From assembly GCA_963971535.1 (NCBI GenBank), contig OZ020589.1, positions 72,255,520 through 72,319,519 of the forward strand: DNA of 64,000 bases. Direction: 5' to 3'. The DNA comes from Notolepis coatsorum. Its lineage: Eukaryota > Chordata > Actinopteri > Aulopiformes > Paralepididae. Below, one piece after another: positions 13,036 through 24,500 of the stretch (position 1 is the first letter of the stretch; every line of letters begins with the position of its first letter). The notes below the pieces were generated by a model. It was not told the origin of the DNA. It did not search any database and saw nothing but the letters and a program-made list of their open reading frames with translations. Position numbers and translations under genes: made by a program.

Positions 13036-14257
13036 CCTTGAATGGTTAAAGTCCTACCTAGCAGATCGATCGTTTTGTGTCAAGCTCGAGGACTCCGTGT
13101 CCTCTACTGCCCCCCTATTGTACGGTGTACCCCAGGGCTCGATACTTGGCGCCGTCCTGTTCTCTATTTATTTATTGCCCCTTGGTTCCATCCTCAGAAA
13201 GCACGGCATTCCTTTTCACTGCTACGCTGATGACAGCCAGATCTATATGCCACTAAAAAAATCTGGCTCCTTTTCCATAGAGCCGCTGACCAAATGTCTT
13301 GATGACATTAAAACCTGGATGGCATTGAATTTTTTAAATTTTAATGACAAAAAGACGGAGGTCATGGTTTTTGGTGGCCCCTCTGTGACCTCACTGCTAG
13401 ATCTGGGTTCGCTGGCACAACATGTCAAACCGTTAGTGAAGAACCTAGGTGTAAAAATCGACCCAGACCTTAAATTTGATAGCCAGATCAAGGCTGTGGT
13501 CAAATCGAGTTTCTTCCAGTTGAGGCAGCTGGCCAAAATTAAGCCCATCCTACAGGCGCAGCATTTTGAAGCAGTAATCCATGCATTTGTGACTACTAGG
13601 CTGGATTACTGCAATGCACTTTATATAGGGATCACCGATTTTATCCTCACTCCACTGGCTCCCCGTGCACTTTAGGATTCATTTTAAAATTATTTTATTT
13701 GCTTTTAAAGCTCTTCATGACCTTGCCCCACCCTACCTCTCTGAGCTGTTGCAGGTCTATACACCTTCTCGCTCTCTCAGGTCAGCTGACCAGCTGCTCC
13801 TAGTAGTGCCTACAACTAGGCGTAAGCTCAGGGGGGACCGTGCTTTCTCCGTTGTCGCCCCCAAAATGTGGAATGAGCTGCCACTGCAGATTAGGCAGGC
13901 CTCATCACTGCCCCGTTTCAAAGGCCTCCTTAAGACCCACCTTTTCTCTCTGGCTTTCGACACCATGTAGCTTGTTGATTTTATGATCTTATTGTCTTAC
14001 TGTGTTGTTGTTTTATCGTTCTGTTACTGTGTCCTTTGCTTTTAAATATATATATATATATATATTTTTTTTAAGTACTCTGATCTATTTAAATTTGTAT
14101 TGCTGCCTATGTTTACCTATTTTGTTCTTCTCTGTTTTGCTACTCTTGTTTTTTTTTATCTATTTTTAGTGCTGCTTATAGTTTTTAATATGCTCCCTCT
14201 GTACAGCACTTTGTGCCCCTGTGGCTGTTAAAGCGCTTTATAAATAAAGTTGGATTG
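13036..14257 (+). mobile_element. L2-type LINE, 5'-truncated
   Basis: It is inserted in the SINE with GACAC on both sides. The 3' end, GCGCTTTATAAATAAAGTTGG, has the short tail typical of L2-type elements in fish. Only the C-terminal reverse transcriptase region is left, and the endonuclease is missing. Comparison with the SINE copy at 43.7-44.2 kb shows the undisturbed target. Confidence 0.88.
13037..13970 (+). pseudogene. L2 reverse transcriptase, truncated and frameshifted
   Basis: The encoded fragment would copy element RNA into DNA at the target. The first frame, to 13674, shows the motif GVPQGSILGAVLFSIYLLPL and the catalytic YADD at about 13225-13236. It stops at 13672, and the family's C-terminal text resumes in another frame from about 13650 (FRIHFKI, LHDLAPPYLSELL, RAFSVVAPKMWNELP). 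Roughly 30 codons usual between the two parts also appear to be absent, so an internal deletion with a frameshift is inferred. The endonuclease and first part of the reverse transcriptase are missing. The start seen before 13036 belongs to the SINE. The copy is dead. Confidence 0.88.
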
Positions 14258-14397
14258 GACACTGCCAATTGTGTCAGTATGACGACCGGCCAAGCCAGAG
14301 GCACCGCTGACAGCTGGATTCGATACCAGTGTCTCTGCGGTGGTAGACAGCCGCTTAGTCCGCTGCGCTACCCGACCGCCCCAACTATCCAGTTTTT

Positions 14398-15250
14398 AGT
14401 GTAACGTTTGGCTACTTCTAGTCATTGGATGTACAGAGAGGGAAAGAGAAAGGCTCACCCCCTCCCATTCCTCACTGTTGGAGCTGGAAAACCAAACTTA
14501 ACGTGCTCCACTATGAGCGTGCAGGTTGCATGGCAACGGCACAAATTTAAGAGTGCAGTTGTGGAGCTATTTGTTGGCTAAATAAATGATTTAGCCAACA
14601 AATGATAGACCTATCATAGAGAGGTATGGCTATTGGCTATGCGAGACTACTAATTGTGTGACTTTTCTAGGATGGCATATCCGTAGGACCCTACTTGTTT
14701 CAGTCTGGTGCTACAGTGTCTGCTATAGCACAGTAGTGGATGATGGCCCCCAGGAGCCCGAGGGGGCTGAGGAAACAGTCAAGACACTATTAATACCCGC
14801 CTGAGTCACCATAGCTACATTAGCACTTTTACATAGAAAGCGCATCCATCTCCTTCCTCCTGCTTCGTTGCCTTGATGTTATGTATAATTAAATGCACAG
14901 AGTCGGACGCAGGGGCACGAAGGAAACTGTCTTAATTGGGCGGCAAGCTTAAGGAATACACATGGAGATATACTGGTAGAGTAGGCTGATGAACAGAGTT
15001 TGGGTTGTTGAGATGTGGGCATTGGGGAAGTTGCGGTTTGTCTGTGATGACGGAGCAGAGGGCCTTTGGTTTCCCTCTCAGACAGAGGAGTGGGCAGCAG
15101 CCCCAGGAGGCCATTTATAAACTGTACAGAGTTTATAAATAGTGGAAAGTTGAAGCCTGGAGCAGGCGTTCCATCTCCCCACATGACAGTTCGCAAGGTG
15201 TTCCATCTCTTCACATGATACATGCTCCTAATCAATGTCATGACGATGAC
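14398..15250. other. unique intergenic stretch with one perfect hairpin
   Basis: No gene is recognised. A perfect 15-bp inverted repeat with a 5-base loop lies at 14569-14603. Confidence 0.5.
14569..14603. repeat. perfect 15-bp inverted repeat
   Basis: ATTTGTTGGCTAAAT is followed by the loop AAATG and the exact reverse complement. No U-run follows it, and no function is assigned. Confidence 0.9.
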
Positions 15251-15254
15251 ACTG

Positions 15255-15363
15255 ACAGTAATTCTACCTGTATGTCTATATTAACATGGTCATGTAGCCA
15301 CTCTGACCGTAATTCTACCTGTATGTCTATACTAACCTTGTCATGTAGCCACTATGACAGTAA
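15255..15363. repeat. 51-bp minisatellite, array 1 (~2 units)
   Basis: Two units contain GTAATTCTACCTGTATGTCTAT and a 51-base period. The same unit recurs at 18803-19005. The two arrays flank copy A of the dispersed repeat. Confidence 0.88.
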
Positions 15364-15737
15364 GCTCCAATTGGGGGACCCTGCTGTTATCGTCATAAAG
15401 TATTAATTAATGTGTTTCTTTTTCAAATGTAGCCAAGAGTAAAGACCCTAACCCTATCAAAACAGCAGTCAAAGTGTATTATCAGCACTACGTTTGTTTA
15501 CCGATGTTTTCAAATGTTTTCTAAAATAAGAGTTTCTCTGAATAATGTGAGGAAAAAGTAGTCACACGAGGAAATTACTAAATCCAAATTTAACACTGCC
15601 ATTTGAAAGAGATTTGGCCCCATCTATAGATGTATGACTTGTTGACAAAACTGATGAGTTACCGTAATTTTCGGACTATAAGCCGCGCCTTTTCCCCCCA
15701 TTTTTCGACCCTGCGGCTTATATAACGGTGCGGCTTA

Positions 15738-16858
15738 GGCTGCGGTTAGACTTTCGTTTCGTTTTCAGATGAGTTTCGCTTTTCCAGGTCGCAACGTAGC
15801 GTTAGGCGAGTCACACTTTCGTTTTGTCACCTGAGCACAGTGATGTAGTACACTGCCAAAGAAGTAGGTGGCGAACATGAAGGCAATTTTCAACCAATCA
15901 GAACTTGAATGTGCCAATATACTTCCTGCAAAGAAATGTCAACACGCCGCCATCTTTAAATGCCTCGGCTATTAGGCAATGCAGCACTTATTTTTCAGCA
16001 AAAGTGTAATAAAAGTGCAACAAACAAAACGGATAAATTTACTGTGTGTTCTGCCTCTCATTTGTTGATGAAACAAAACTAACATCAACACAAGTGACTG
16101 ACCACCAAGAGCGGATAGTTTAGTCTCAAAAAGGATCGGCGATGTTGTTAGCTACATTGTTAGCTACATGCTAACGTGAATGGAATATGCCAGTATAACA
16201 GTATAGCATTGTGGCTAGAAGCTAACGCTAGCTCACGTTAACCAGCCAGCACCAAACTGATGATATCGGGAGCTATCAGTAGCTAGATAACATTAGAGAC
16301 AACGCCTTGTGTATTAAACAAAAGGTGAATAGATGACTGGGCCATTTTGTTTAATGCTTGTTAAGATTGAAAGAGGAGCTTGAGCTAACAGGGTCTGATA
16401 GCTAACGCTAGCTCACGTTAGCCAGCTGCTCATGCAATCGGTAATGCTAGCAGAATGAATGGATGTAAACTTTATTTAACATATTGCATAATGGGTACAA
16501 TACAATACGGCTCAATACAAACAATTGTTAAGAGAATGCAGACTGTTGTAGCTTGGACTGGGGTCCTTATAACAATAACTTGACAACACATGGTAGCTGC
16601 AGCTATTTGGGACAGCTCTGTTGTCACCGGAAGGGCACGCAGATGGTATCTACTGCGCATGGGCGTTGAGCAACAACGGCTCCACACAGATTACACGACA
16701 CGTTGTCGGCGAGTTTTTGGCGTTATTCCAAAACGGAAACACAATTTAGCGTTTTCAGTAGGGCCAAAACGTTTCCTGCCAAAATGGCATTTCTATCTAA
16801 TAGGGACAGCAAACGTATTAAAAAAAACGACCACAAAAACACTAGTCTAACCATGGCC
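15738..16858. mobile_element. PIF/Harbinger-like element nested in the TA element
   Basis: Ends GGCTGCGGTTAGACT and AGTCTAACCATGGCC are imperfect inverted repeats, and TTA occurs on both sides (15735-15737 and 16859-16861). A 3-bp TWA target is the PIF/Harbinger signature. The interior carries clustered GCTAAC/GTTAGC motifs and a reversed LINE tail near 16470. No transposase is seen. Confidence 0.68.
16470..16560 (-). mobile_element. LINE 3' tail fragment
   Basis: The segment with GTACAATACAATACGGCTC and ACAATTGTTAAGAGAATGCAGAC closely resembles 59360-59440. It is read as a reversed retroposon tail shared by two unrelated host elements. Confidence 0.45.
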
Positions 16859-17600
16859 TTATATGTGACTCGACGTGACCAAACCCAAAAATGTAAAAAT
16901 CGAAATATTGCTTTTTTGACTGCATTGAAATGTTATTTATCTGTTCCCTTATTTGCTAAACTTAATACAACTTGTAAATGAGTTAATTCTTGTTATTTGT
17001 CCGACAGTATTGTGTCCCAATGCTAATTACATGGTAATTAAACATTAAAACACCTGCGGCTTATAGTCCAGTGCGGCTTATATATGTACACATCATTCAA
17101 TTTAGCTGCTGCGGCTTATATTCAGGTGCGGCTTATAGTGCGAAAAGTACGGTATATTCATTAAAGAAAGTTGATTTAATAAAAGAAAAATACTAATTTA
17201 ATCAGATTAATCACTTATTCAAATTGAGGATTTAGTTTATAAATACAAAAAAATTTAAAAATGTAAGTAATTCTTCTTTTATATACATTCGAAGCTTCGT
17301 TCGAATACTTCAATCGAAGCTTCGAATGTTAAAAAATGACATTCGGTACAGCCCTAATGACTTGGCCATAATAAGGTAATTTATAGGCCTGATATTCTAT
17401 ATTATATATTCAAAATTATGCATTATAATTCAAATAGCATATGTCCAGGTGGCAGAATTTAGTACTGTATCTACAAATCCTTCTGTTTAATCATCTTCCC
17501 ATTATTCAATTGCTTAGATTTTTTGTATCTTGATCTCAAGAAGGTGCTGAATGAGCTCAGTGAGCAAAATCTGATCACCCACACTGTTAGCATGGTCTCA

Positions 17601-18626
17601 GGGGCCTTTCTCACTCACCAATCGGGGTTCCGTTCTATTCCGTACCATCCTCATTCCGGGTCGGAATGCGAACTTCCCCCCTCTAGTTTGTGTACACACT
17701 TCAGTCTTGGTTCGCTCCGGGTTCTGTTTACGGTTTGCGTTTTGAGCGTTTACACTTGCCGTAGGCGATGATGTCACGCTCGAAAATGTAAACAGGAAGT
17801 GTGTTAACCCGGAGACTGGAGACTGGACATTGATATAAAAGAAACAAATAACCAATAAATATGAAGTTATATTTGAACCTCTGTTGTCAAGCCTTGTCAA
17901 TATAACCCACCCCCCTTTTCTCACAAATGGAACTCTGTTGTAGAGTCCGCTTTTGCGCGTTTTGCAGGGTTAGCGATAACGCTAAGCTAACGGCTAACAC
18001 TAGTTAGCTTAGCCTTTTACTAGTAACATTGCTTGCATCGATTATATTGAATGTCATTGATCTACTGGTCGACCACGGCCGACTGGTTGGGCACCACTGG
18101 TCTAATAGAAATAAATGCATTCGAACAAGAAAGTATAGTATACAGCAATGGCTAACGCTAAACTAATGGCTAACGCTAGTTAGTTTAGCCTGTCCAGCAG
18201 CTAACATTATCCCATCGCTCGTGGCAATTATATTACATGTCATTGATCTACTGGTCGACCACGGCCGACTGGTTGGGCACCACTGGTCTAATAGAAATAA
18301 ATGCATTCAAACAAGAAACCAATGTATAGACATAGCATGGCAAACAAAAATTGCCAGGCTTGTTTGGTTGAGGTCTGAACTCTCAAATTGCCCATAAATA
18401 TCGTTTTTGTGGGTATTGTCCAGTTGTTGCTGTGTGGTTTTATCTGCCGAAAATTCAAGCAAGCATGAAAAGCATTACAGTCACGCCCCCCGCTCCCACT
18501 GGCCCGGGGTAAAACGAATCAGCGCCGCTTCGCTCCCAAAAGGGGTGTGTCCATCTGAGTGAGAACACTCCCCCCCCGTCCCCGGGGGCGCTGATTCGAT
18601 CCCGATAGGTGAGTGAAAAAGGCCCC
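17601..18626. mobile_element. Harbinger-like element, 3-bp TSD, 1026 bp
   Basis: The ends GGGGCCTTTCTCACTCACC and GGTGAGTGAAAAAGGCCCC are near-perfect inverted repeats (about 24 of 26 bases). TCA occurs on both sides, and copies B and C lack the insertion. An internal unit is duplicated with a 186-bp offset. No transposase was identified. Confidence 0.72.
17967..18325. repeat. internal tandem duplication, 186-bp offset
   Basis: CATTGATCTACTGGTCGACC and the following ~65 bases occur at 18055 and again at 18241. The upstream halves, rich in GCTAACGCTA, have diverged more. It lies within the Harbinger-like element. Confidence 0.88.
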
Positions 18627-18802
18627 TCATTCACTGTCAAAGATGCAAAGAAAAATTATAATTTATATTCTCCTTTGTTTCATTACGATTTACTCAAGCA
18701 TAGTAACAGACACAATAACATGCAAATTTACCTTGTAGAAGTGGAGCAATCTTCCATTTACTTGGGATTTTCTGAAAATAGGGCTAGACTAGAGCTTAAC
18801 AG

Positions 18803-19005
18803 GTTAACATGGTCAGGTTGCCACTATGACAGTACTTCTACCTGTATGTCTACTGTATATTAACATGGTCAGGTAGCCACTATGACAGTCATTCTACCTG
18901 TATGTCTATATTAACATGGTCAGGTAGCCACTATGACAGTACTTCTACCTGTATGTCTATATTAACATGGTCAGGTAGCCACTATGACAGTACTTCTACC
19001 TGATT
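18803..19005. repeat. 51-bp minisatellite, array 2 (~4 units)
   Basis: TAACATGG recurs at 18805, 18861, 18912 and 18963, giving spacings of 56, 51 and 51. The units contain CCACTATGACAGTACTTCTA. Confidence 0.95.
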
Positions 19006-19009
19006 TCTC

Positions 19010-21541
19010 TATACATGTGAGTTTGCTCTGAAGCCGTGTGGGTGTGTGTAGGACTTGGGCTGTAAGGGATGAATTAAGAGTGTGGGAGAGAAGTGGTTCA
19101 TGTTCAAGGAGTAGACCTCTCCCACACTACTAAAGGTACCACTGACAAGCTGAACAAAAGCATGAAAACCTGCTTCATCCCCACTGCCTGTTGAAGTAAT
19201 GAAGAGCTACTTCATCTGCATGGAAAAGCTAAAAGGACACAGGCTCAAGGACTTGTGTCCTAGTAGGTCAGGGCGATGAACCAAAAATGTAGATACCGAC
19301 ATCATGAAACTAATAGGCCACATGGGTACGTTAGGTAAATGTATTCCTCGAGTGAGTAGGGCTGTTTCATTTTCTGCTCCTTTAATTCAACTGAATGTAC
19401 AGTACAACAACCAAACATGTTTGTTGACAGAGAATCATTACAAACATGTTAACCGATCAGCCATTGCAATGGTATTTGTGTTCGGGTGTTAAAGATTAAA
19501 GATTGTTTTATTTATCGTTACCGAGGTAAATGTGATGATATAACCTTATGGTGATGTGGATTAATTCAGACCATACTGTCCAGCCCTGTTGCATTCTCAT
19601 TCTGCCTCAGTGTGACAGGTTTGAGGGTACAGTGTGAATCAGGACTATATAACAGGATATCAGGGCTGCCGCCCTCTCAGTCAATTGGTCAACCAAGGTT
19701 TAAGTAGACTTAAGATATTTTAGACAATTAGTTGTCTTTCATGCTAAATTAGTTATTTGTCATTATTTCAGAAAAATCTGGCATAAACACTGGAGTTGAG
19801 AGCCTTCTGCGTGACTGCTTTCACCTGCAGGACAGTAACACTATTTTACAGGTTTGTCGATTAAATCACCAACTTGAATCTATTCTTCTATTCTATGACT
19901 ATTACGTCTCCTGGGAATGTCTTCAGTCAAAGCCATCCCAGAACTGGTATCCAGTCAAAAGTGAAGCTCGGATAAACATGGCTCCCATAGCATCCTCTGT
20001 GTGTGTGTGTGTTCCTTATGTGTGCCAGAGACAAGATGGAGGAGGTTGGCAGTCGAGTGTCTGAGTGGTGCAGAGCGATACCACCAGCGACCCAGCTGTT
20101 CAACATGGAGCTCTTCCCAGTCAAGCAGAGAGACGCCAGGATGTTCTCTAGGCATGGCCGTGGTTTATGGTTTCAAGGGCGGATAAAGTCTAAATCACAA
20201 AAAAAGTTATGGTGTAGCCTGGCTTTTAAATAACCCGGGGTATTCCAAGACAAGCTGGTTGGCACTGGACAGAGGAACAAGTTGATCCTGGACTAATGAT
20301 ACAGATATCTACCACTTGCCAAGTTGCCACCGGTTGGCATGACAAAGACTGGCACCATTGCTGGAGCTGAGTAATGTCTGGCACACTGGGCTTTGTGAAA
20401 AGCAATTTAAGTGGCTACACAGTCAGTGAGCTGGACAAATGAAACATTGGAAAAGACTAGATGTGGCCATTCATTTAACAAGACAAGTGCAGTTACCCAG
20501 AGAAAAAAATAAACACTACAAGTTTTACTCAAAAAGCCATCTTTTACCTGGAGGTCTGTATATTGGCTTTGATTACACCCACCTGAAAATAACGCTCTAC
20601 CCTCACTCTATGATGCGTGGTGGGTATTCAATTCTGCTGTGCACCTGAGCCCACATACTTCTGCTGTGTGCCTGCACAGCGCTCTCTGCAGAGGGTTCAT
20701 GGTGGGTGGCAACGTGCGGTGGGGGCAGCAGGGTGTTGGCATGGCATCTTCTGACTGTTATATCATTCAGAATCTAAAGTTGTTGCCTGAGAAATCCCCC
20801 TCTCACACCCCTCCTCTCTCTACTTGAACATCATTGGTGCAGGAGGACCCAGTGCACAGGCAGAGCCAGGAGAGGAGGCAGGGGGTTTATACGCAGATTA
20901 AACAAACCATGCAGACAGACGCATCAACAGCAGCCAGCCGGCTATCTATTCACTGGCAGCCTCCCCCCAGTGATGACCCGATTACCACAATGTGAGCAGG
21001 GCACCGAGGAAGGGTTTAAGCAGATCGCAAGGCAGGGAAACTGGACCTGAGGCTCACATAGAGGAATCACAGCCACAGCTGGTGGAGCAGACATAATTAC
21101 ACCAATGAGGAAAATCAATGAGGAAAAAAACTATCAATTAGGCCAGCCTCACAGGCATCAAGACAGCTGATCAATAGGCAAGATTGATCCTTCTTAAATA
21201 CACACACACACACGCATACAATTCTAACATGACGATGTGAGTCTCATACAGTGCTCTGGCTCCCTGGAAACCGTTGATTTAGAAACAAACAGGCCTTTTC
21301 CGGGGTAATGAAATGGCAGTCAGCTTAGCGGCTCCGGGTTATCAGGCTGGCAGCTTAAGAGGCCCCGTATAAAAACAACACCCGAATATACCAAACCTAT
21401 CAAAGCAGCTCAGTCTAGAAAGACGAGTCTGCCATCTTTCAATGAAAGCACAAAGTTTGACTTATAAACAACCCCAACAGAGTTGGTGCAGGAGGTAAAA
21501 TATAAACAGTATGTATTTACAATTATATCTTTTTATATATA

Positions 21542-21544
<3 letters not shown>
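19010..21544. other. mostly unique intergenic or intronic stretch
   Basis: No transposon borders are seen. An open frame near 20038-20230 is preceded by a pyrimidine-rich tract and CAG, but no domain is recognised and the far side lacks a clear donor. It is left uncalled. Confidence 0.45.

Positions 21545-21592
<48 letters not shown>
21545..21592. repeat. (AT)n microsatellite
   Basis: Perfect AT run of about 48 bases. Confidence 0.98.
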
Positions 21593-21596
<4 letters not shown>

Positions 21597-24500
21597 GTAA
21601 AACAGCAGCTGCCTTCAAGTAAAATCATGATGTGTGCAGAGGCAAAATGTGCCAACAAGTACACCTGAATAATTAACCCATTGAAACCGGGAAACACATT
21701 TGTGTACATAATGCATTATTACAGGCGTTGTAGGTCTAAAGGGGTTATTAAACTAGATGACAAGAGAGCGAGAGAGAGAGCACGTCCAGGGGGTCTGATA
21801 CGGCTGCTCATCTTCATTTACATGGTGATGTTTAGGAGCTGTGACACATTCCTGGGGGAGGAGAGAAGAGAGCCTTTTCTCGGCCCCCCGTCATGTCATG
21901 TGGGAAATGTCAGTCCCTCCGGGCAGAGCCCCGTAGCAGGTGGGACAGGCCTGTGCCCCCCCGGCGCTACTGAGCATGCTCTGTCCGCACTGCGCCACAT
22001 CCAGCGTGACACTACACAGTGCAACGCAGGTTGTTCTCATGCAGGATTTAGATCTAGCTCAGGTTCACCCCGTCTGACATGCTGTGGGAGTCTGTCGCTT
22101 CATCAATGCCATGGTGGCATTATAATAACGACTCTGCAAAGAGTCAAACTAAAACGCTGCAAGGCGGGACGAGTAATATATCTTGAAAGCTGATCTGACC
22201 TGAGCAATAGTAGCCATCGGACCGACTTAATTAAATTTCAGTCACAGGGAACAAGTAGCTTCTTTAATTCACATACAAAACCAAAACCATAGTGAATTAT
22301 TAGATATTAATCAGAGAAAAAATTGTCAAAAAGGTGGTTAGTACTGTACAAACCAGGAACACGAACGCCCCTTCGCCTCGGGTGTCGTAGCTCAGTCTCT
22401 TCATTTGGACAAGGGGGGGTGAAGAGAGCGGCTTGGCTGATCTGCGTCCTGGCCCTAGCCGGCTGACTGGCTCTGTCAGCCTCTCCCTGGAATGGGTCTG
22501 CTGCTCAGAATAGCCTATGGCAGATGCCTTCCTCCCCTCTCTTGTGTTATTTGGAGCTCAAGGGCAATGGAATCCCACCTCGCCCGGCGTAGCGGTGCAG
22601 TCCGCCACTCAGAGGCGGAGGGAGAGAGGGAAGGACGCATCAACTGTCCCTCAGTCGCCGAACCAGTGTTGAGGCATGGCGGCTTCCGTACCACGACAAA
22701 TATGGTCAAATACATCAAGGTGACAACAAGGGCTGATGGCAGGCACAATACTAAATAAAGAGACCTAGCGCATATAACTCACAGGAGAAGATACAATTGG
22801 TCAAATCGGTCTTTGGCGGTTTTGAAGGAGAGTTGGACCTCGGTCGCTAAGCCATAGCAAGGAGGGCTACGGGGGGCATCAGTCAGCACATTAAGCCTGT
22901 CAAGTCATCTTACTCAGCCTGTAAATTCTCTGACACTCCACATCAGGAAGTGAAGTTGAACGAGTGCTTTGGCTTGTTAAATGCTCCGTAACATTTGGCC
23001 AGCACAGAGTAGGGGGATTAGTTGCTTAAATGGACCTCTAGTTTGACCTTGTAGTCTGTCAGGGAGAAAAATAAAAAGCCTAAAGAAATCCTTGATAAAA
23101 TAAGTGAGTGAAAAACAGCAGGCAAACTTGCAGGCAACTTCACTTTAACAATAAGTGCCTTACAACGCATTACATCAGTATGGAAACAAAGCCTCTTCAA
23201 AGTCACTGTCAAAAGTAATTTCCTCTTCCTCTAGTTGTAAAGACACCTCACTGTCGAGCACAGTATTGTACATTGGGCAGTGAAAGCAGCAAAAGATTTA
23301 TCTTAAGACCCCATAGAAAGCTGCGTTGGTGGAGCAGCCGGACACAGAGTCAAGGGATCACTGGTCCCTTCACCAAAACGGTTCTGCAGAGCAGGCCGCT
23401 CCTCCTCTGCCACAGCTAGCTTATCTAAAGCAACATGCCTGGGAAGGCAGGCGAAGAGCAGGGACGTTTTGTTTACCACATAAGGTGGGATGGAGAAACA
23501 GGCTAATCCAGATTGCAGACCAAAGACTTGGAGGACGCTCTGTCCCAACTACACCATGGCTTTAAAATTCATTTTGGCATGTGATGAATCTATTTATTCC
23601 ATGTGACTGAATGCTCAACGTCAAGGTTTAGGCGTCACTAACACACAAGTACAATGTAGTGAAATGCATACCCTGTGAAACTGAGAACTCTAGCCGTGGG
23701 AAGGTAAGGTGGATTAGGTAAAACGCTGGCAAACCAATATATTATTGTTCCACTGCGACTTGTTTACAAGATACAGTAGTAAGACACGGATTCACAACAA
23801 TTTTGTTAATATAGCAACCTTTGTTTTTCACATAGCAACCACTGTCTCTTCCCTTGCCATGTACAAAACAATGGTTGCTATACTACAGACAGCCATGTTG
23901 GAAGACAAGAAAACTACTACAAATTGTTAATTTGGTGAGAAAAATGACATATTTGCTTCCTACCATTAATGAAGACATCAAAATTATATCACAATTCCAA
24001 TGATACAAAATAAAACAAACAAAACAATATGATCACACATATGATGAGACAGATCGATAGGAGGCAATAGATTATCAAAGCAGTGGAATCTCATAAGCAA
24101 AGAGAGTATTGGGGGCATTAGATCTGGAATTAGAGCTAGAAAAAAGGAGAAGGTTGGGAGGTGAGTACTTGTTTGTGAAACATGACCGTAGAATACATGT
24201 GACAGCAGGTCAGCAATAAGCCCCTCAAGAACTTGTGACACGTCACCCTGCTGGACTCACTCACACAATTCATCCCAATTTATGGGCAAATAAAATAATC
24301 ATAAAATATGGTGTAATGTAACAATCTAGCAAAAAGAAGTAGGCAAATTATCTTTTATAAATAATAATAAAAAAAAGTAAATAGCAAAACATCTATCATT
24401 CTGAGGTGTAATCGGGACATGGCAACAAAGCAATGAGTAGCAAATGCAATGGGCTCTTTTGACTCCACTCCATTAATGATCTAACAGGTCAGGGCAGCCT

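Larger units (their letters stand above)
12687..14381 (-). mobile_element. tRNA-derived SINE, copy 1, split by an L2 LINE
   Basis: A 16-bp target duplication, CAACTATCCAGTTTTT, lies at 12671-12686 and 14382-14397. Read on the - strand the tRNA-related head is near 14380, with a box-B-like GGTATCGAATCC, and the tail near 12690 is A-rich. Two other copies are at 43728-44183 and 50587-52510. Without the LINE the SINE is about 470 bp. No established SINE name is assigned. Confidence 0.85.
15662..17152. mobile_element. TA-target DNA transposon with 25-bp TIR, nonautonomous
   Basis: Left end CCGTAATTTTCGGACTATAA and the complement of the right end agree at 23 of 25 bases, with TA on both sides. 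Several subterminal TGCGGCTTATA repeats occur at both ends. The TA target fits Tc1/mariner or a related superfamily; no transposase is present to settle this. It hosts a Harbinger-like element. Confidence 0.75.
15642..17356. mobile_element. hAT-type element with degraded left end
   Basis: ATGACTTG occurs at 15634-15641 and 17357-17364, and the right end is GGTACAGCCCTA. Copy C of the host repeat has the single sequence GATGTATGATTTGGCC at this point, an empty site. The left end does not match the expected TAGGGC terminus. The TA-target element below lies inside it. CGAAGCTTCGAA motifs lie near the right end. Confidence 0.65.
15398..18800 (+). repeat. unclassified dispersed repeat, copy A
   Basis: Host segments 15398-15641, 17357-17600 and 18627-18800 align in order with copy C (about 38530-43705, reversed); the later part also aligns with copy B (about 35165-36165, reversed). 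Shared anchors include CCAAGAGTAAAGACC, AATCATCTTCCC and TTTATATTCTCCTTTG. The gaps are filled by hAT, TA-target and Harbinger-like elements absent from the other copies. No coding potential or termini were recognised. Confidence 0.8.

Noticed and set aside
15255..19005. A CRISPR-like array
   Set aside because: The 51-bp units are contiguous without unique spacers, and the genome is eukaryotic.
20003..20233. A possible host exon after a pyrimidine tract
   Set aside because: No recognised residues and no donor; the pyrimidine tract is a short GT microsatellite.
21681..22193. A 170-codon open frame
   Set aside because: No domain, start context or splice signals; composition fits chance in GC-rich DNA.
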